64,000 bases of DNA from an uncultured Polaribacter sp. (lineage in GTDB: Bacteria > Bacteroidota > Bacteroidia > Flavobacteriales > Flavobacteriaceae), in contig NZ_CANMFI010000006.1 of NCBI RefSeq assembly GCF_947497125.1, positions 1-64,000 of the forward strand. Reading direction: 5' to 3'. The notes under the pieces were generated by a model that saw only the letters and a list, made by a program, of their open reading frames with translations, had not been told where the DNA came from and made no database searches. Of this stretch, positions 1-8,232 are shown piece by piece; the first letter of the stretch is position 1; every line of letters begins with the position of its first letter. The translations under genes were made by a program, and so were the position numbers.

Positions 1-747
1 AGTAATGTAATTAATATGTCAGAGATGTTTAAGGAAGCTAAATCATTCAATCATCCCTTGGAAGGTTGGGATGTAAGCAATGTGGAAGATATGTCAGAGA
101 TGTTTGAAGAAGCTGAGTCTTTTAATCAAGATGTCAGTAAGTGGGAAATTAATAAAAGAACAAAAACATCTATATATGATGGATTATCTTTTGACGAAAT
201 AATGTCAAAATTAGAATCCGAATATTTTGGTGAAAATGAATCAGTATCTCAATCAACACTTTCAACCGAAACTAAAAATCGATCTAATTCAATTCAACAA
301 GAAACATTATCAATGTATATCCCAATTTACAATGTAATGATAAGTGAAAAATCAATTGTTAAACAGGTTTTGAAAAAACTTAGAGAAAGTGAATCAAATT
401 CTGATTTAAATAATTACTGTAAAAAATATTTAATGGGGAGTTTTGCAATACCTAATGATCTAAAAGATGAATTAGAAGTTTTAGAAATCAAAATCAGTAT
501 ATTACAATGTGATACTTATGATGATACTGATATATTTTTTGATTTGGAGTTTGATGTTGTTTTTAATACAAAGACAGAAAAAAAACACGCGATTAAAGCT
601 ATTCAGAGTTTTGAAAAAAATAATCATGACTTAAGATGGAGAGCTATTCCTCTTTGGAATCAGAACAATAATAATTTCATTGATAGTTGGGACAAAACTA
701 TTATAGAAGAAAGAATTGAGGAAATACCTCAATGGTATGTTGATTAA
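1..747 (+). CDS. DUF285/BspA-like repeat protein, 5' end outside window
   Basis: The frame is open from base 1, so the start lies upstream; the first Met codon in the window (base 16) is internal to a repeat. Residues near the left edge form two DUF285-type repeats, with the recurring pattern DVSNVxDMSEMFxxAxSFNxD and a conserved W. This family occurs in surface or secreted leucine-rich-like proteins of Bacteroidota and Mycoplasma. After the repeats comes a Ser/Thr/Gln-rich linker (about residues 75-100) and then an acidic C-terminal domain of about 140 residues that I do not recognise. No T9SS sorting domain or membrane anchor is visible at the C-terminus. The repeat call is solid; the function is unknown. 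Confidence 0.75.
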   Translation, partial: SNVINMSEMFKEAKSFNHPLEGWDVSNVEDMSEMFEEAESFNQDVSKWEINKRTKTSIYDGLSFDEIMSKLESEYFGENESVSQSTLSTETKNRSNSIQQETLSMYIPIYNVMISEKSIVKQVLKKLRESESNSDLNNYCKKYLMGSFAIPNDLKDELEVLEIKISILQCDTYDDTDIFFDLEFDVVFNTKTEKKHAIKAIQSFEKNNHDLRWRAIPLWNQNNNNFIDSWDKTIIEERIEEIPQWYVD

Positions 748-775
748 TCTTAGTAAATAAATCTTATCAATCGAT

Positions 776-1126
776 ATGAGAGAAATATTAGAAAGATATT
801 TAAGTGGTCAGTACATAATTCAAATGGGATGGAACAACTGTCTTAATTCAAAAGAAGATCTACGTTTATTACTAAGTGGTTGGCTACAACTTACAAACGC
901 TGAAACTATTGGAGACCCAAGTCAAGGAGTAGGTGTAAATCCACTTATAAAGTTACGAATTGGAGGAAGAAAATATGTTTTAAATCAAGATACTAAAAGA
1001 GAAGGAGTCAAGTTGTTTTTGGAAAATGAAAGAAATAGGAACCAATGGACACTCTCTGAAACAAATAGAGTTTCAAATGCCCTAAATGGAGAGCATATTG
1101 CGGGATTACATATGTATAAAAATTAA
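776..1126 (+). CDS. Hypothetical protein, 116 aa
   Basis: A small, soluble-looking protein with no signal peptide or membrane segment. I do not recognise its family. The centre holds a conserved-looking segment (GDPSQGVGVNPLIKLRIGG) and the C-terminal half is basic. It starts 28 bases after the DUF285-like gene and is followed within 10 bases by a lipoprotein gene on the same strand, so co-transcription is likely. The ATG is the first in frame. Its place in a run of small accessory genes suggests a lineage-specific function. Confidence 0.6.
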   Translation: MREILERYLSGQYIIQMGWNNCLNSKEDLRLLLSGWLQLTNAETIGDPSQGVGVNPLIKLRIGGRKYVLNQDTKREGVKLFLENERNRNQWTLSETNRVSNALNGEHIAGLHMYKN

Positions 1127-1135
1127 ACAATAATA

Positions 1136-1594
1136 TTGAAAAATTCAAATAGAACTTTACTGATTAAAAAATTCATTTTTATACTTGTATTTTGTCTGCA
1201 TATTATTAGTTGTGAAACTAATATTGGCTTTGATGATATTGAAATTAGGGAGGAGAATGGTGTCACTGTGGGTTATTTAAAATCTGACAATTCATTATTC
1301 ACAGGAGATATAATTGAGTTTTATCGTTTACAAACTGATGTAGATTTTAATTCTGCAACTGGAGAATCATATCCTGAATATGAAATATATCCAACAAGAG
1401 AAGTACATTTTAAGAATGGACTAGCATCTGATGTTTGGCGATGGTATCATGATGAAGGACTTATAGGTACAGAGATTAGTTATAAAAATGGAAAATATCA
1501 TGGAGTATTTCAAGAATGGAATGAGCTTGGTGTTTTGCTTATTTCAGAAATATGGGAGGAAGGTGAATTAATCTTTACAAAAGAATTTGAATGA
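1136..1594 (+). CDS. Lipoprotein with YwqK/MORN-like repeats
   Basis: The N-terminus is a lipoprotein signal: two Lys-rich stretches, a hydrophobic core and lipobox IISC, with the lipidated Cys near residue 26. The C-terminal half carries YwqK/MORN-like repeat units (VHFKNGLASDVWRWYHDEG, then SYKNGKYHGVFQEWNELG), the alternating 'xxYxNGKxxGxWxxWxxxG' pattern. Proteins with this repeat are often labelled antitoxins automatically, but no toxin is seen here. The reading frame begins with TTG; no ATG lies between it and the signal sequence, so TTG is the probable start. Nine bases separate it from the previous gene. Confidence 0.7.
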   Translation: MKNSNRTLLIKKFIFILVFCLHIISCETNIGFDDIEIREENGVTVGYLKSDNSLFTGDIIEFYRLQTDVDFNSATGESYPEYEIYPTREVHFKNGLASDVWRWYHDEGLIGTEISYKNGKYHGVFQEWNELGVLLISEIWEEGELIFTKEFE

Positions 1595-1670
1595 GTATAC
1601 ATGATGATTAAAATAGCTAAAAATCTCTTAAAGTATAAATTAATAACATCGGAATTTAAACAATAATATC

Positions 1671-2474
1671 ATGGGAATATTTGACTGGTTATCTGGAAAA
1701 AGAAAACAATCTAAACTGAGCCTTGCTGATCAATATAAAATTTTAACTGACACGCCTGCAAGCATCGACTCTGAAGTTGAGGGTCATAAAATGTTTAAAA
1801 GAGATATGACAGGATTATTGGCGTATTTTGAAGAGAGGCCAGATATGGAAAGATTATACAATGAGTTTACTCACTTCACTAGAAATGAGCTTACTGTTAG
1901 TGAGTACTTGAATGGTGCCAATGTCATGGATGACCTTGAGGTAAGGTCTGCCGTTAAAAAAGGGTTTGGTGATATTGCAGGGTTCCTAAAAGACATGCTT
2001 GAAATTCAAGAAAACGAAGAACTGAGAAAAGACTTCAACGCCTGTAAAGAAGCAGTGTCAATCTTAAAAGTTGAAACTTCTGAAGCTGAAGAGTACTTTC
2101 AAGAGTCAGGTGAAAACATAAATAATGGAGACATTCAATCAGCAATCAAAAACCTTTCAAAAGCAATTGAATTAGATCCTGTAAATGGACTTTATTACTA
2201 CAATAGAGGAACTGCAAAGAAAATAATGCTTGATTATGAGTTGGCAATCCCTGACCTTACAAAATCTATTGAATTAAATTTTGAGCATTTAGAGATGGTG
2301 TATTTTAACAGAGCTATGTGTAAATTTCATACTCAGGATATTAAAGGGTCAAGAGAAGATAATAAGAAAGCTAGAGAATTAGGATATGATGAATATGAAG
2401 TTGAAGTACTAGAAGGATATATTGATGCTGTTGAGGAATTGGGGTTTGATGAGTTTATGAAACAGTTTGGGTAA
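1671..2474 (+). CDS. TPR-repeat protein, 267 aa
   Basis: The C-terminal half (about residues 138-245) contains two to three tetratricopeptide repeats with the usual spacing of small and aromatic residues (NNGDIQSAIKNLSKAIELDP, then YYNRGTAKKIMLDYELAI and YFNRAMCKFHTQDI). The N-terminal half is helical, acidic and not recognised; it opens with MGIFDWLSGKRK, a pattern seen in cytoplasmic helper proteins. There is no signal peptide. TPRs mediate protein-protein contacts, so this may be an adaptor; no partner is indicated. A strong terminator follows 24 bases after the stop and ends this transcription unit. Confidence 0.75.
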   Translation: MGIFDWLSGKRKQSKLSLADQYKILTDTPASIDSEVEGHKMFKRDMTGLLAYFEERPDMERLYNEFTHFTRNELTVSEYLNGANVMDDLEVRSAVKKGFGDIAGFLKDMLEIQENEELRKDFNACKEAVSILKVETSEAEEYFQESGENINNGDIQSAIKNLSKAIELDPVNGLYYYNRGTAKKIMLDYELAIPDLTKSIELNFEHLEMVYFNRAMCKFHTQDIKGSREDNKKARELGYDEYEVEVLEGYIDAVEELGFDEFMKQFG

Positions 2475-2497
2475 AAAGGTTTTTCTTTATATAAGAG

Positions 2498-2527
2498 AAA
2501 GCTGACTTTTTAAGTCAGCTTTTTTTG
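2498..2527 (+). terminator. Rho-independent terminator after the TPR gene
   Basis: A perfect 10-bp stem (AAAGCTGACT / AGTCAGCTTT) with a 5-base loop is followed by a T-run. It lies directly after the TPR gene stop. Confidence 0.85.
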
Positions 2528-2547
2528 GTTTTAGACATCACAGATTA

Positions 2548-2665
2548 AAATGGCTTCTTTTAATGAGGCTATTTTATCTTGCTTTAGAGGAATAAACTCT
2601 TGCGCTACATATCCATTATCGCTATTTGTGTGATAGTAATTGCTATTTATGCATACTTTGCTTAA
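2548..2665 (+). other. Intergenic: imperfect hairpin and a short membrane-like open frame
   Basis: Between the two terminators lies an 11-bp hairpin with two G-U pairs (2550-2576, arms AAAATGGCTTC / GAGGCTATTTT) without a T-run. It is followed by a 21-codon frame at 2600-2665 reading LRYISIIAICVIVIAIYAYF. That frame has only a TTG start and no evident translation signal. It could be a very small membrane peptide or the residue of a lost gene. Confidence 0.3.
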
Positions 2666-2686
2666 AAGATTAAGTATCATTTAATT

Positions 2687-2724
2687 AAAAAATCGTCTGC
2701 AATTTTTTGCAGACGATTTTTTTT
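2687..2724 (-). terminator. Bidirectional terminator ending the thioesterase/protease unit
   Basis: A long stem (AATCGTCTGCAA / TTGCAGACGATT), extended by flanking A and T runs, surrounds a TTTT loop. T-runs on either strand let it work in both directions; on the minus strand it sits just after the thioesterase stop codon. Confidence 0.85.
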
Positions 2725-2748
2725 GAAATAAGTATTTATTTATCAGTT

Positions 2749-3186
2749 TTAAAGAATGATATTTTCAAAATCATCACTTCTTTCTGCGTTTTTAAATAGG
2801 TTTGTTGCGGCGTCTGGTGGAGTGGTTAGTTTTCTTTTTGTTAAATCTATCCAGGCACCATAAACTTTAATGATTGCAGATAACTTTCCGGCTTCATTAT
2901 AAACATGATGTGTAATCTTCCAACGTTCATTATTTTTAGACAAGCCAGATACTTTAAAATCTACAGTAATATTTTCTCCTAAGTGAATTTCTTTTCTAAA
3001 AGAAGTTTCTTCTGTAAATAATATAGGGCCAATATTGTGTTTGGTAAATTCTTCAATAGAAAAGTTTTGCGCTTTAAAATAACGAACTCTTACTTCTGCG
3101 GCATAATCATTGTACGCAGTATGTCTCATGTGTCTGTTCGGATCAAAATCAGACCATTTTGTATTAAATTCTACTTTAAAACTCAT
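2749..3186 (-). CDS. Acyl-CoA thioesterase, hotdog fold (4HBT family)
   Basis: A single-domain hotdog protein of 145 aa, the normal length for the family. The N-terminal motif WSDFDPNRHMRHTAYNDYAA matches the 4HBT/YbgC-FadM active-site region, with Asp15 in the position of the catalytic acid of 4-hydroxybenzoyl-CoA thioesterases. It would hydrolyse acyl-CoA in the cytoplasm; chain-length preference cannot be read from the sequence. It starts 10 bases after the stop of the upstream Prc-type protease gene, so the two are probably co-transcribed, ending at the terminator at 2687-2724. Confidence 0.85.
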   Translation of the reverse strand: MSFKVEFNTKWSDFDPNRHMRHTAYNDYAAEVRVRYFKAQNFSIEEFTKHNIGPILFTEETSFRKEIHLGENITVDFKVSGLSKNNERWKITHHVYNEAGKLSAIIKVYGAWIDLTKRKLTTPPDAATNLFKNAERSDDFENIIL

Positions 3187-3196
3187 CGTTTTTAAT

Positions 3197-5320
3197 TTAA
3201 TTTTTTACTAGTGCCGCTGTGTTTTTTATCTTCAATTCACTTAAAACATTTAAAGCTTCGTAAACTGCAATGTCTTTTGATAAATTTTTATGCCAAGCAA
3301 CTCTTTTGTCGGCTAAAACAGTGTCTTTTTTTATGTCTGGCAACTCGTATTCTGGTGATGAAAAAGTTAAATTAGATGTGTAATCGAAAACTGTTTTAAA
3401 CTTTTCTGCGTCTTTTTCTTGCGCTTTGTTTTGTTTAGCAAAGTTTTTGTAATTCAAAGAATAAGAAGTGTTGTCTTGTTTTTCTTTTAACCATTTTGCA
3501 TATTCGTTTATCAACTTAAACTTTTTATCAGAAGCTATTCTTTGTTTGCTGTTATAAATAACATCTGCAAAGTTTTCATAGGTATTTGTTTTTACATAGT
3601 TTGCTTGCTTTACTTTGTCCCATATTAAAGCGCCTTCTAAATCTTTTTCTCCGTATGTCATGTAACTAAATCTACTAGGAATTGCTATGTCTGAATATAC
3701 ACCTTCAATTTGGGTAGAACCACCATTAATTCTATAAAATTTTTGAATAGTCATTTTAATGGCTCCTAAATCTTTCTCGTATTTTGTAAATCTATTTATT
3801 GGTAATACGCTTTGTACGGTGCCTTTACCATAGGTTTTATTACCACCAATTATTACTGCTCTATTGTAGTCTTGCATTGCCGCGGCAAAAATTTCTGAAG
3901 CCGATGCAGAAAATTCATTTACTAAAACAACTACAGCACCTGTCCATTGAGTTTTTGGGTCTACGTCTTGTTTAATAATAGGTTCTTCATCTCTATATTT
4001 TACTTGTACAACAGGGCCTTTATCAATAAACAAACCACTAATTTCTATGGCTGTTTTTAAAGAGCCACCACCATTATTTCTTAAATCAATAAGCAAGCCA
4101 TCTACATTTTCTTTTTTCAGACGTTCAATTTCTTGTTCCATATCTGTTGCAGAATCTCTGTAGTTTTTTTCATCAAAATCGATGTAAAATTTTGGTAAGT
4201 CTATGATGCCGTACTTTTTTCCGTTTTTTTCTACAATACTAGATTTTACAAAAGTTTCTTCTAGCTCTACAACATCTCTTATAATAGAGATTACTTTGGT
4301 AGAACCGTCAAGTTTTTTCTTTACTGTTAGTTTTACTTCTGTTCCTTTTTTTCCTTTGATAAATTTAATAGCATCGTCTAAGCGCATGCCAACGATGTCT
4401 ATAGCTTCTTCATCTCCTTGTGCAACCTCTAAAATAATATCACCAGGTTCTAAATCGCCTTGTTTCCATGCTGGGCCTCCAGAAACAAGTTCAAAAATAT
4501 GGGTGTAAATACCTTTTTTTTGCAATCTAGCCCCAATGCCTTCTAGTTTACCAGACATGTCTTGGTCAAAACGTTCTTTTGTGCTTGGCGCCATGTAGGT
4601 TGTATGTGGATCGAAAGCACTAACAACGGCATTTAAAAAAGTAGAAAACCAGTCATCATGTTCTAATTCTTCTATTCTTATGTACAAATCATCCATGTTT
4701 TTTAAAACTTCTATTCTTGCTTCTTTTTCTAGTGTCTTAAAATTTTTAATGGGTGTTTTTTTATCTTTTTCTTGTGCGTTTTCTTGTTTTTCTAGCTTTT
4801 CTTGAATTCTAATTAAAGTGCTTAATTTTAATTGTTTACGCCAATAATCAATTAATTCATTTTCATTTTTAGCAAATGGTGTTTTTTCATAATCAACATT
4901 AATATCTTCATTTTTATTAAAGTTAAAAGGCTGTGCTAGTAGATCTCCATAATACAATTTTGCGTTTTTAATTTTAGTTTTAAAACGCTCGTAAACTAAA
5001 TTGTAAAAGCTAATATCTTCTTTAAGTAGTTGGTTGTCTATTTGATATTTATATTTAGAAAACTCTTTTAAGTCTTTTTGGGTAAAGTATCTTTTACTTG
5101 GGTCTAAACCATTGATAAATTCTTTATAAACATGTTCAGAAAAATCATCATTCATTTCTTTAACCACAAAATGACTTCTAGTAAGAATGTTACGTAATAT
5201 GTAAATTAGTACTTTATCTTTTTCTGGGTCAGATGTTTTGTTAGTTGCTTGTAAATCTAGGTTGTTTGCAAAAAGAAATAGTGCTATTATAAACGGGGTT
5301 ATCTTAAATTTTATTTTCAT
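3197..5320 (-). CDS. prc: Carboxy-terminal processing protease, Prc/Tsp (peptidase S41)
   Basis: 707 residues in the classic Prc order: signal peptide (about 1-26), N-terminal helical domain (35-250), PDZ domain (about 258-335), S41 protease core (about 365-505), C-terminal Prc-specific domain. The catalytic dyad is visible: Ser473 inside SASAS and Lys499 in TYGKG, aligning with Ser430 and Lys455 of E. coli Prc. The family degrades periplasmic proteins from their C-terminus and controls cell-wall hydrolase and lipoprotein turnover. It is transcribed divergently from surE and followed by the thioesterase gene. Confidence 0.93.
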   Translation of the reverse strand: MKIKFKITPFIIALFLFANNLDLQATNKTSDPEKDKVLIYILRNILTRSHFVVKEMNDDFSEHVYKEFINGLDPSKRYFTQKDLKEFSKYKYQIDNQLLKEDISFYNLVYERFKTKIKNAKLYYGDLLAQPFNFNKNEDINVDYEKTPFAKNENELIDYWRKQLKLSTLIRIQEKLEKQENAQEKDKKTPIKNFKTLEKEARIEVLKNMDDLYIRIEELEHDDWFSTFLNAVVSAFDPHTTYMAPSTKERFDQDMSGKLEGIGARLQKKGIYTHIFELVSGGPAWKQGDLEPGDIILEVAQGDEEAIDIVGMRLDDAIKFIKGKKGTEVKLTVKKKLDGSTKVISIIRDVVELEETFVKSSIVEKNGKKYGIIDLPKFYIDFDEKNYRDSATDMEQEIERLKKENVDGLLIDLRNNGGGSLKTAIEISGLFIDKGPVVQVKYRDEEPIIKQDVDPKTQWTGAVVVLVNEFSASASEIFAAAMQDYNRAVIIGGNKTYGKGTVQSVLPINRFTKYEKDLGAIKMTIQKFYRINGGSTQIEGVYSDIAIPSRFSYMTYGEKDLEGALIWDKVKQANYVKTNTYENFADVIYNSKQRIASDKKFKLINEYAKWLKEKQDNTSYSLNYKNFAKQNKAQEKDAEKFKTVFDYTSNLTFSSPEYELPDIKKDTVLADKRVAWHKNLSKDIAVYEALNVLSELKIKNTAALVKN

Positions 5321-5514
5321 AATGATTTGTAAACGCTATTTTAAATTGTAATTTAAATGAATGCTTTGCTAAGCTACAAAATAAAGTCAAATTTTTAGGT
5401 TGTTTCTTCTGTAAAATTACCTTTCGAATAAAAATTTTCTCCTAACAATATTACGTAAAAATCAGAAATAGGATTCTTTACAAAATGTTAAAAAGATAAT
5501 CGTACAAAATAAAT

Positions 5515-5522
5515 TACATTTG
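5515..5522 (+). promoter_or_regulatory. Putative -10 box of surE
   Basis: TACATTTG is an exact match to the Bacteroidota -10 consensus TAnnTTTG, 16 bases before the surE ATG. No convincing -33 TTTG is seen at the right distance. Confidence 0.5.
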
Positions 5523-5538
5523 TATTAAAATTTAAAGC

Positions 5539-6309
5539 ATGCAAGACAAGCCATTAATTTTAATTACCAATGATGACGGAATTACAGCTCCTGGTTTAAG
5601 AGCTTTAATACAGATAATGAACAAAATCGGTGAAGTTGTTGTGGTAGCGCCAAGTAGCCCACAAAGTGGTATGGGACATGCAATTACTATAGACAGTGTT
5701 TTAACTTGCAACCCAATAACCATAGACGAAGGACCACAATTAGAATACACTTGTTCTGGTACGCCTGCAGATTGTGTTAAACTTGCTGTAAACGAAATTT
5801 TAAATAGAAAACCAGATTTATGTGTTTCTGGTATTAACCACGGTTCAAATTCATCAATTAACGTTATTTATTCAGGTACAATGAGTGCTGCCGTAGAGGC
5901 AGGCATAGAGGGCATACCTGCTATTGGATTTTCATTGCTAGATTTTAATTGGCATGCAGATTTTAAACCTGCTGCAGAAGCCATAAAAAAAATTACTTTA
6001 AATGCACTTTTAAACGGAATTCCAGAAGGTATTGTCTTAAATGTAAACATCCCTAAATTAAAAGAGTCTGAATTAAAAGGAATAAAGGTTTGCAGACAAG
6101 CAAATGGGGTTTGGAAAGAAGATTTTGACAAACGAAAAAATCCTTCGGGGAAAGAGTATTATTGGCTTTCAGGTGCTTTTGTAAACAAAGACAAAGGACA
6201 AGATACAGATGTTTATGCCTTAGAAACTGGTTATATCTCTATTGTACCAGTTCAGTTTGACATGACAGCACATCATATGATTCAAAAAATAAACACATGG
6301 GATCTGTAA
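5539..6309 (+). CDS. surE: 5'/3'-nucleotidase SurE
   Basis: 256 residues, the usual SurE length. Metal-binding and active-site residues are all present: Asp12-Asp13 in NDDGI, Ser43 in the SSPQSGMGHA loop and Asn100 in SGINHGSN. The SGTPADCVK nucleotide-binding segment is intact. SurE is a cytoplasmic divalent-metal phosphatase acting on nucleoside 5'/3'-monophosphates and short polyphosphate. It heads a tight operon: its last 13 bases overlap the next gene, which is followed by lpxB. A consensus -10 box lies just upstream. Confidence 0.95.
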   Translation: MQDKPLILITNDDGITAPGLRALIQIMNKIGEVVVVAPSSPQSGMGHAITIDSVLTCNPITIDEGPQLEYTCSGTPADCVKLAVNEILNRKPDLCVSGINHGSNSSINVIYSGTMSAAVEAGIEGIPAIGFSLLDFNWHADFKPAAEAIKKITLNALLNGIPEGIVLNVNIPKLKESELKGIKVCRQANGVWKEDFDKRKNPSGKEYYWLSGAFVNKDKGQDTDVYALETGYISIVPVQFDMTAHHMIQKINTWDL

Positions 6310-6584
6310 AAAAAGATATTTTAATCGGAGTTCTTGTCTCTTTAGTAGCCACTTTTGCTGGTGCCTTTTTTTATGTAGAATATTTTTCTAATTATAGTTT
6401 TGATGATACGTTATTAAAAGTTCAGCAAGGACAATTATTTGGTAAATTACTATCACTTGCTGCAATTCCTAATTTGCTGGTTTTCTTTGTTTTTATCAAA
6501 AAAAATCAAGACAATAGAGCAAAAGGAGTTTTGTTAGCAACAATCTTAATTGCGCTTACAACTTTAGTCATCAAATTTTTCTAA
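6297..6584 (+). CDS. Small membrane protein between surE and lpxB
   Basis: 95 residues with three probable membrane segments (about 8-27, 50-65 and 75-94) and a short basic loop KKNQDNRAKG between the last two. I know no function. It overlaps the end of surE by 13 bases in another frame and lies 10 bases before lpxB, so it is almost certainly co-translated with both. The embedded position next to an envelope-biogenesis enzyme suggests a membrane role, but that is inference. Confidence 0.75.
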   Translation: MGSVKKDILIGVLVSLVATFAGAFFYVEYFSNYSFDDTLLKVQQGQLFGKLLSLAAIPNLLVFFVFIKKNQDNRAKGVLLATILIALTTLVIKFF

Positions 6585-6594
6585 GTAACAAATT

Positions 6595-7704
6595 ATGAAG
6601 TATTATATCATTGCTGGCGAAGCTTCTGGAGACTTACATGGTGCAAACCTAATGAAAGCCTTATACAAAGAGGATAGCCAAGCAGAAATTAGATTTTGGG
6701 GCGGAGACCTAATGCAAAACGTTGGCGGAGATTTAGTAAGTCATTATAAAGAAAGGGCTTTTATGGGTTTTTTTGAAGTGCTTTTAAATCTTTTTAAAAT
6801 AATTGGTTTTATTAAATTTTGTAAGCAAGATATTGCCCAATTTAAACCAGATGTTGTGATTTTTATTGACAATTCTGGTTTTAATTTGCGAATTGCTAAA
6901 TGGGCTAAAACAACTGGTTTTAAAACAAATTATTATATTTCTCCGCAAGTTTGGGCTAGTAGAGCAGGCAGAGTTAAAGAAATTAAAAGAGACATAGATG
7001 CAATGTTTGTAATACTGCCTTTTGAAAAAGATTTTTATAAAAAATATGGGTTTGATGCTCAGTTTGTTGGGCATCCTTTAATTGATGCAATTGCCGATAA
7101 AAAACAAGTTAATGAGCTTCATTTTAGAAAAGAATATCATTTAAATGACAAACCGATTATTGCACTTTTACCAGGTAGTAGAAAGCAAGAAATTTCTAAA
7201 ATGTTATTGGTAATGCTGTCTGTAATAGACGATTTTTCTGAATATCAATTTGTAGTTGCTGGTGCACCTAGTCAAGATTTGTCTTTCTATAAAAATATTA
7301 TAGCTAATCGAAAAGTAGCCTTTATCAATAATAAAACCTACGATTTATTGAGTATCTCATACGCGGCTATTGTAGCTTCTGGCACAGCAACTTTAGAAAC
7401 AGCTTTGTTTAAAGTGCCACAAGTAGTTTGTTATAAAGGAGGAACTATTTCTTACCTAATTGCTAAAAGAATTATTACATTAAAGTTTATTTCTTTGGTA
7501 AATTTAATTTTAGATAGAGAAGTCGTAAAAGAGTTAATTCAGGAAAACTTTAATTCAAAAAATTTAAAAACCGAATTGTCAAAAATTTTAGAGCCAACAC
7601 ACAGAGATAAGTTGTTTTTAGATTATTTTGAGTTAGAAAAACTTTTAGGAGGCACTGGCGCTTCTAAAAAAGTGGCTCAACAAATTGTTCATCAATTTAA
7701 ATAA
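6595..7704 (+). CDS. lpxB: Lipid-A-disaccharide synthase
   Basis: 369 residues, matching LpxB (GT19). The N-terminal signature IIAGEASGDLHGA is diagnostic. Other family blocks are visible: FIDNSGFNLRIAKWAK, YYISPQVWASRAGRVKEI, FVGHPLIDA, ALLPGSRKQEI, and SGTATLETALFKVPQVVCYKGG near the C-terminus. It condenses UDP-diacylglucosamine with lipid X at the inner face of the inner membrane to make the lipid A disaccharide. It is third in the surE operon and is followed four bases later by an NlpC/P60 lipoprotein gene. Confidence 0.95.
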   Translation: MKYYIIAGEASGDLHGANLMKALYKEDSQAEIRFWGGDLMQNVGGDLVSHYKERAFMGFFEVLLNLFKIIGFIKFCKQDIAQFKPDVVIFIDNSGFNLRIAKWAKTTGFKTNYYISPQVWASRAGRVKEIKRDIDAMFVILPFEKDFYKKYGFDAQFVGHPLIDAIADKKQVNELHFRKEYHLNDKPIIALLPGSRKQEISKMLLVMLSVIDDFSEYQFVVAGAPSQDLSFYKNIIANRKVAFINNKTYDLLSISYAAIVASGTATLETALFKVPQVVCYKGGTISYLIAKRIITLKFISLVNLILDREVVKELIQENFNSKNLKTELSKILEPTHRDKLFLDYFELEKLLGGTGASKKVAQQIVHQFK

Positions 7705-7708
7705 TAGG

Positions 7709-8194
7709 ATGTTAAAAAAACCTTTCTTATACGTTTTTCTTTTTTCGATAATCATTTTAAGTGCATGTTCTTCATCAAAAAAAGTGATTCAACAAAATAG
7801 TACTTTAAAGAGTAAATCTGCTAAAATTATAGCAAAAGCATTAGAATATAAAGGCGTGCGTTATAAATTTGGAGGCACTACAAAAAAGGGGATGGACTGC
7901 TCTGGTATTGTCTATGTGGCCTATGCAAGTGAAAAAGTTAATTTGCCAAGGGTTTCTAGAGAAATGGCAAAAGTAGGGAAGCAAACAACGTTAAGAAATG
8001 TGGTTAAAGGAGATTTGTTATTCTTTAAAACAAACAGAAAATATAGAAAAATTAACCATGTAGGCTTAGTTGTTTCTCATAAAAAGGGTTCTATTCGTTT
8101 TGTGCACGCTACATCTTCTAGAGGGGTTATTGTGTCTTCTTTGTCAGAAAAATACTGGAAAAATGCTTTTGTAAAAGCTGTAAAAGTCTTGTAA
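7709..8194 (+). CDS. NlpC/P60 family lipoprotein, cell-wall endopeptidase
   Basis: 161 residues from the ATG at 7709; an in-frame TTG 24 bases upstream would add a hydrophilic stretch before the signal peptide and is rejected. The signal ends in lipobox LSAC (Cys20). The NlpC/P60 domain covers about residues 38-160, with catalytic Cys64 in GMDCSG, His117 in INHVGL and a further His133 in FVHA. The family cleaves peptide bonds in peptidoglycan stems, as E. coli Spr/MepS does. It sits at the end of the surE-lpxB gene run, consistent with an envelope-maintenance role. Confidence 0.9.
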   Translation: MLKKPFLYVFLFSIIILSACSSSKKVIQQNSTLKSKSAKIIAKALEYKGVRYKFGGTTKKGMDCSGIVYVAYASEKVNLPRVSREMAKVGKQTTLRNVVKGDLLFFKTNRKYRKINHVGLVVSHKKGSIRFVHATSSRGVIVSSLSEKYWKNAFVKAVKVL

Positions 8195-8232
8195 TTAATA
8201 GCTAAGGTTTTTTTCATTAACTTTAGCTAGCT

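Noticed and set aside
4203..4508. Plus-strand 101-codon frame inside the Prc protease gene
   Set aside because: Antisense to the well-supported PDZ-S41 coding region, with no recognisable domain.
7685..7708. Upstream TTG start for the NlpC/P60 lipoprotein
   Set aside because: It overlaps lpxB and puts eight polar residues before a normal lipoprotein signal.
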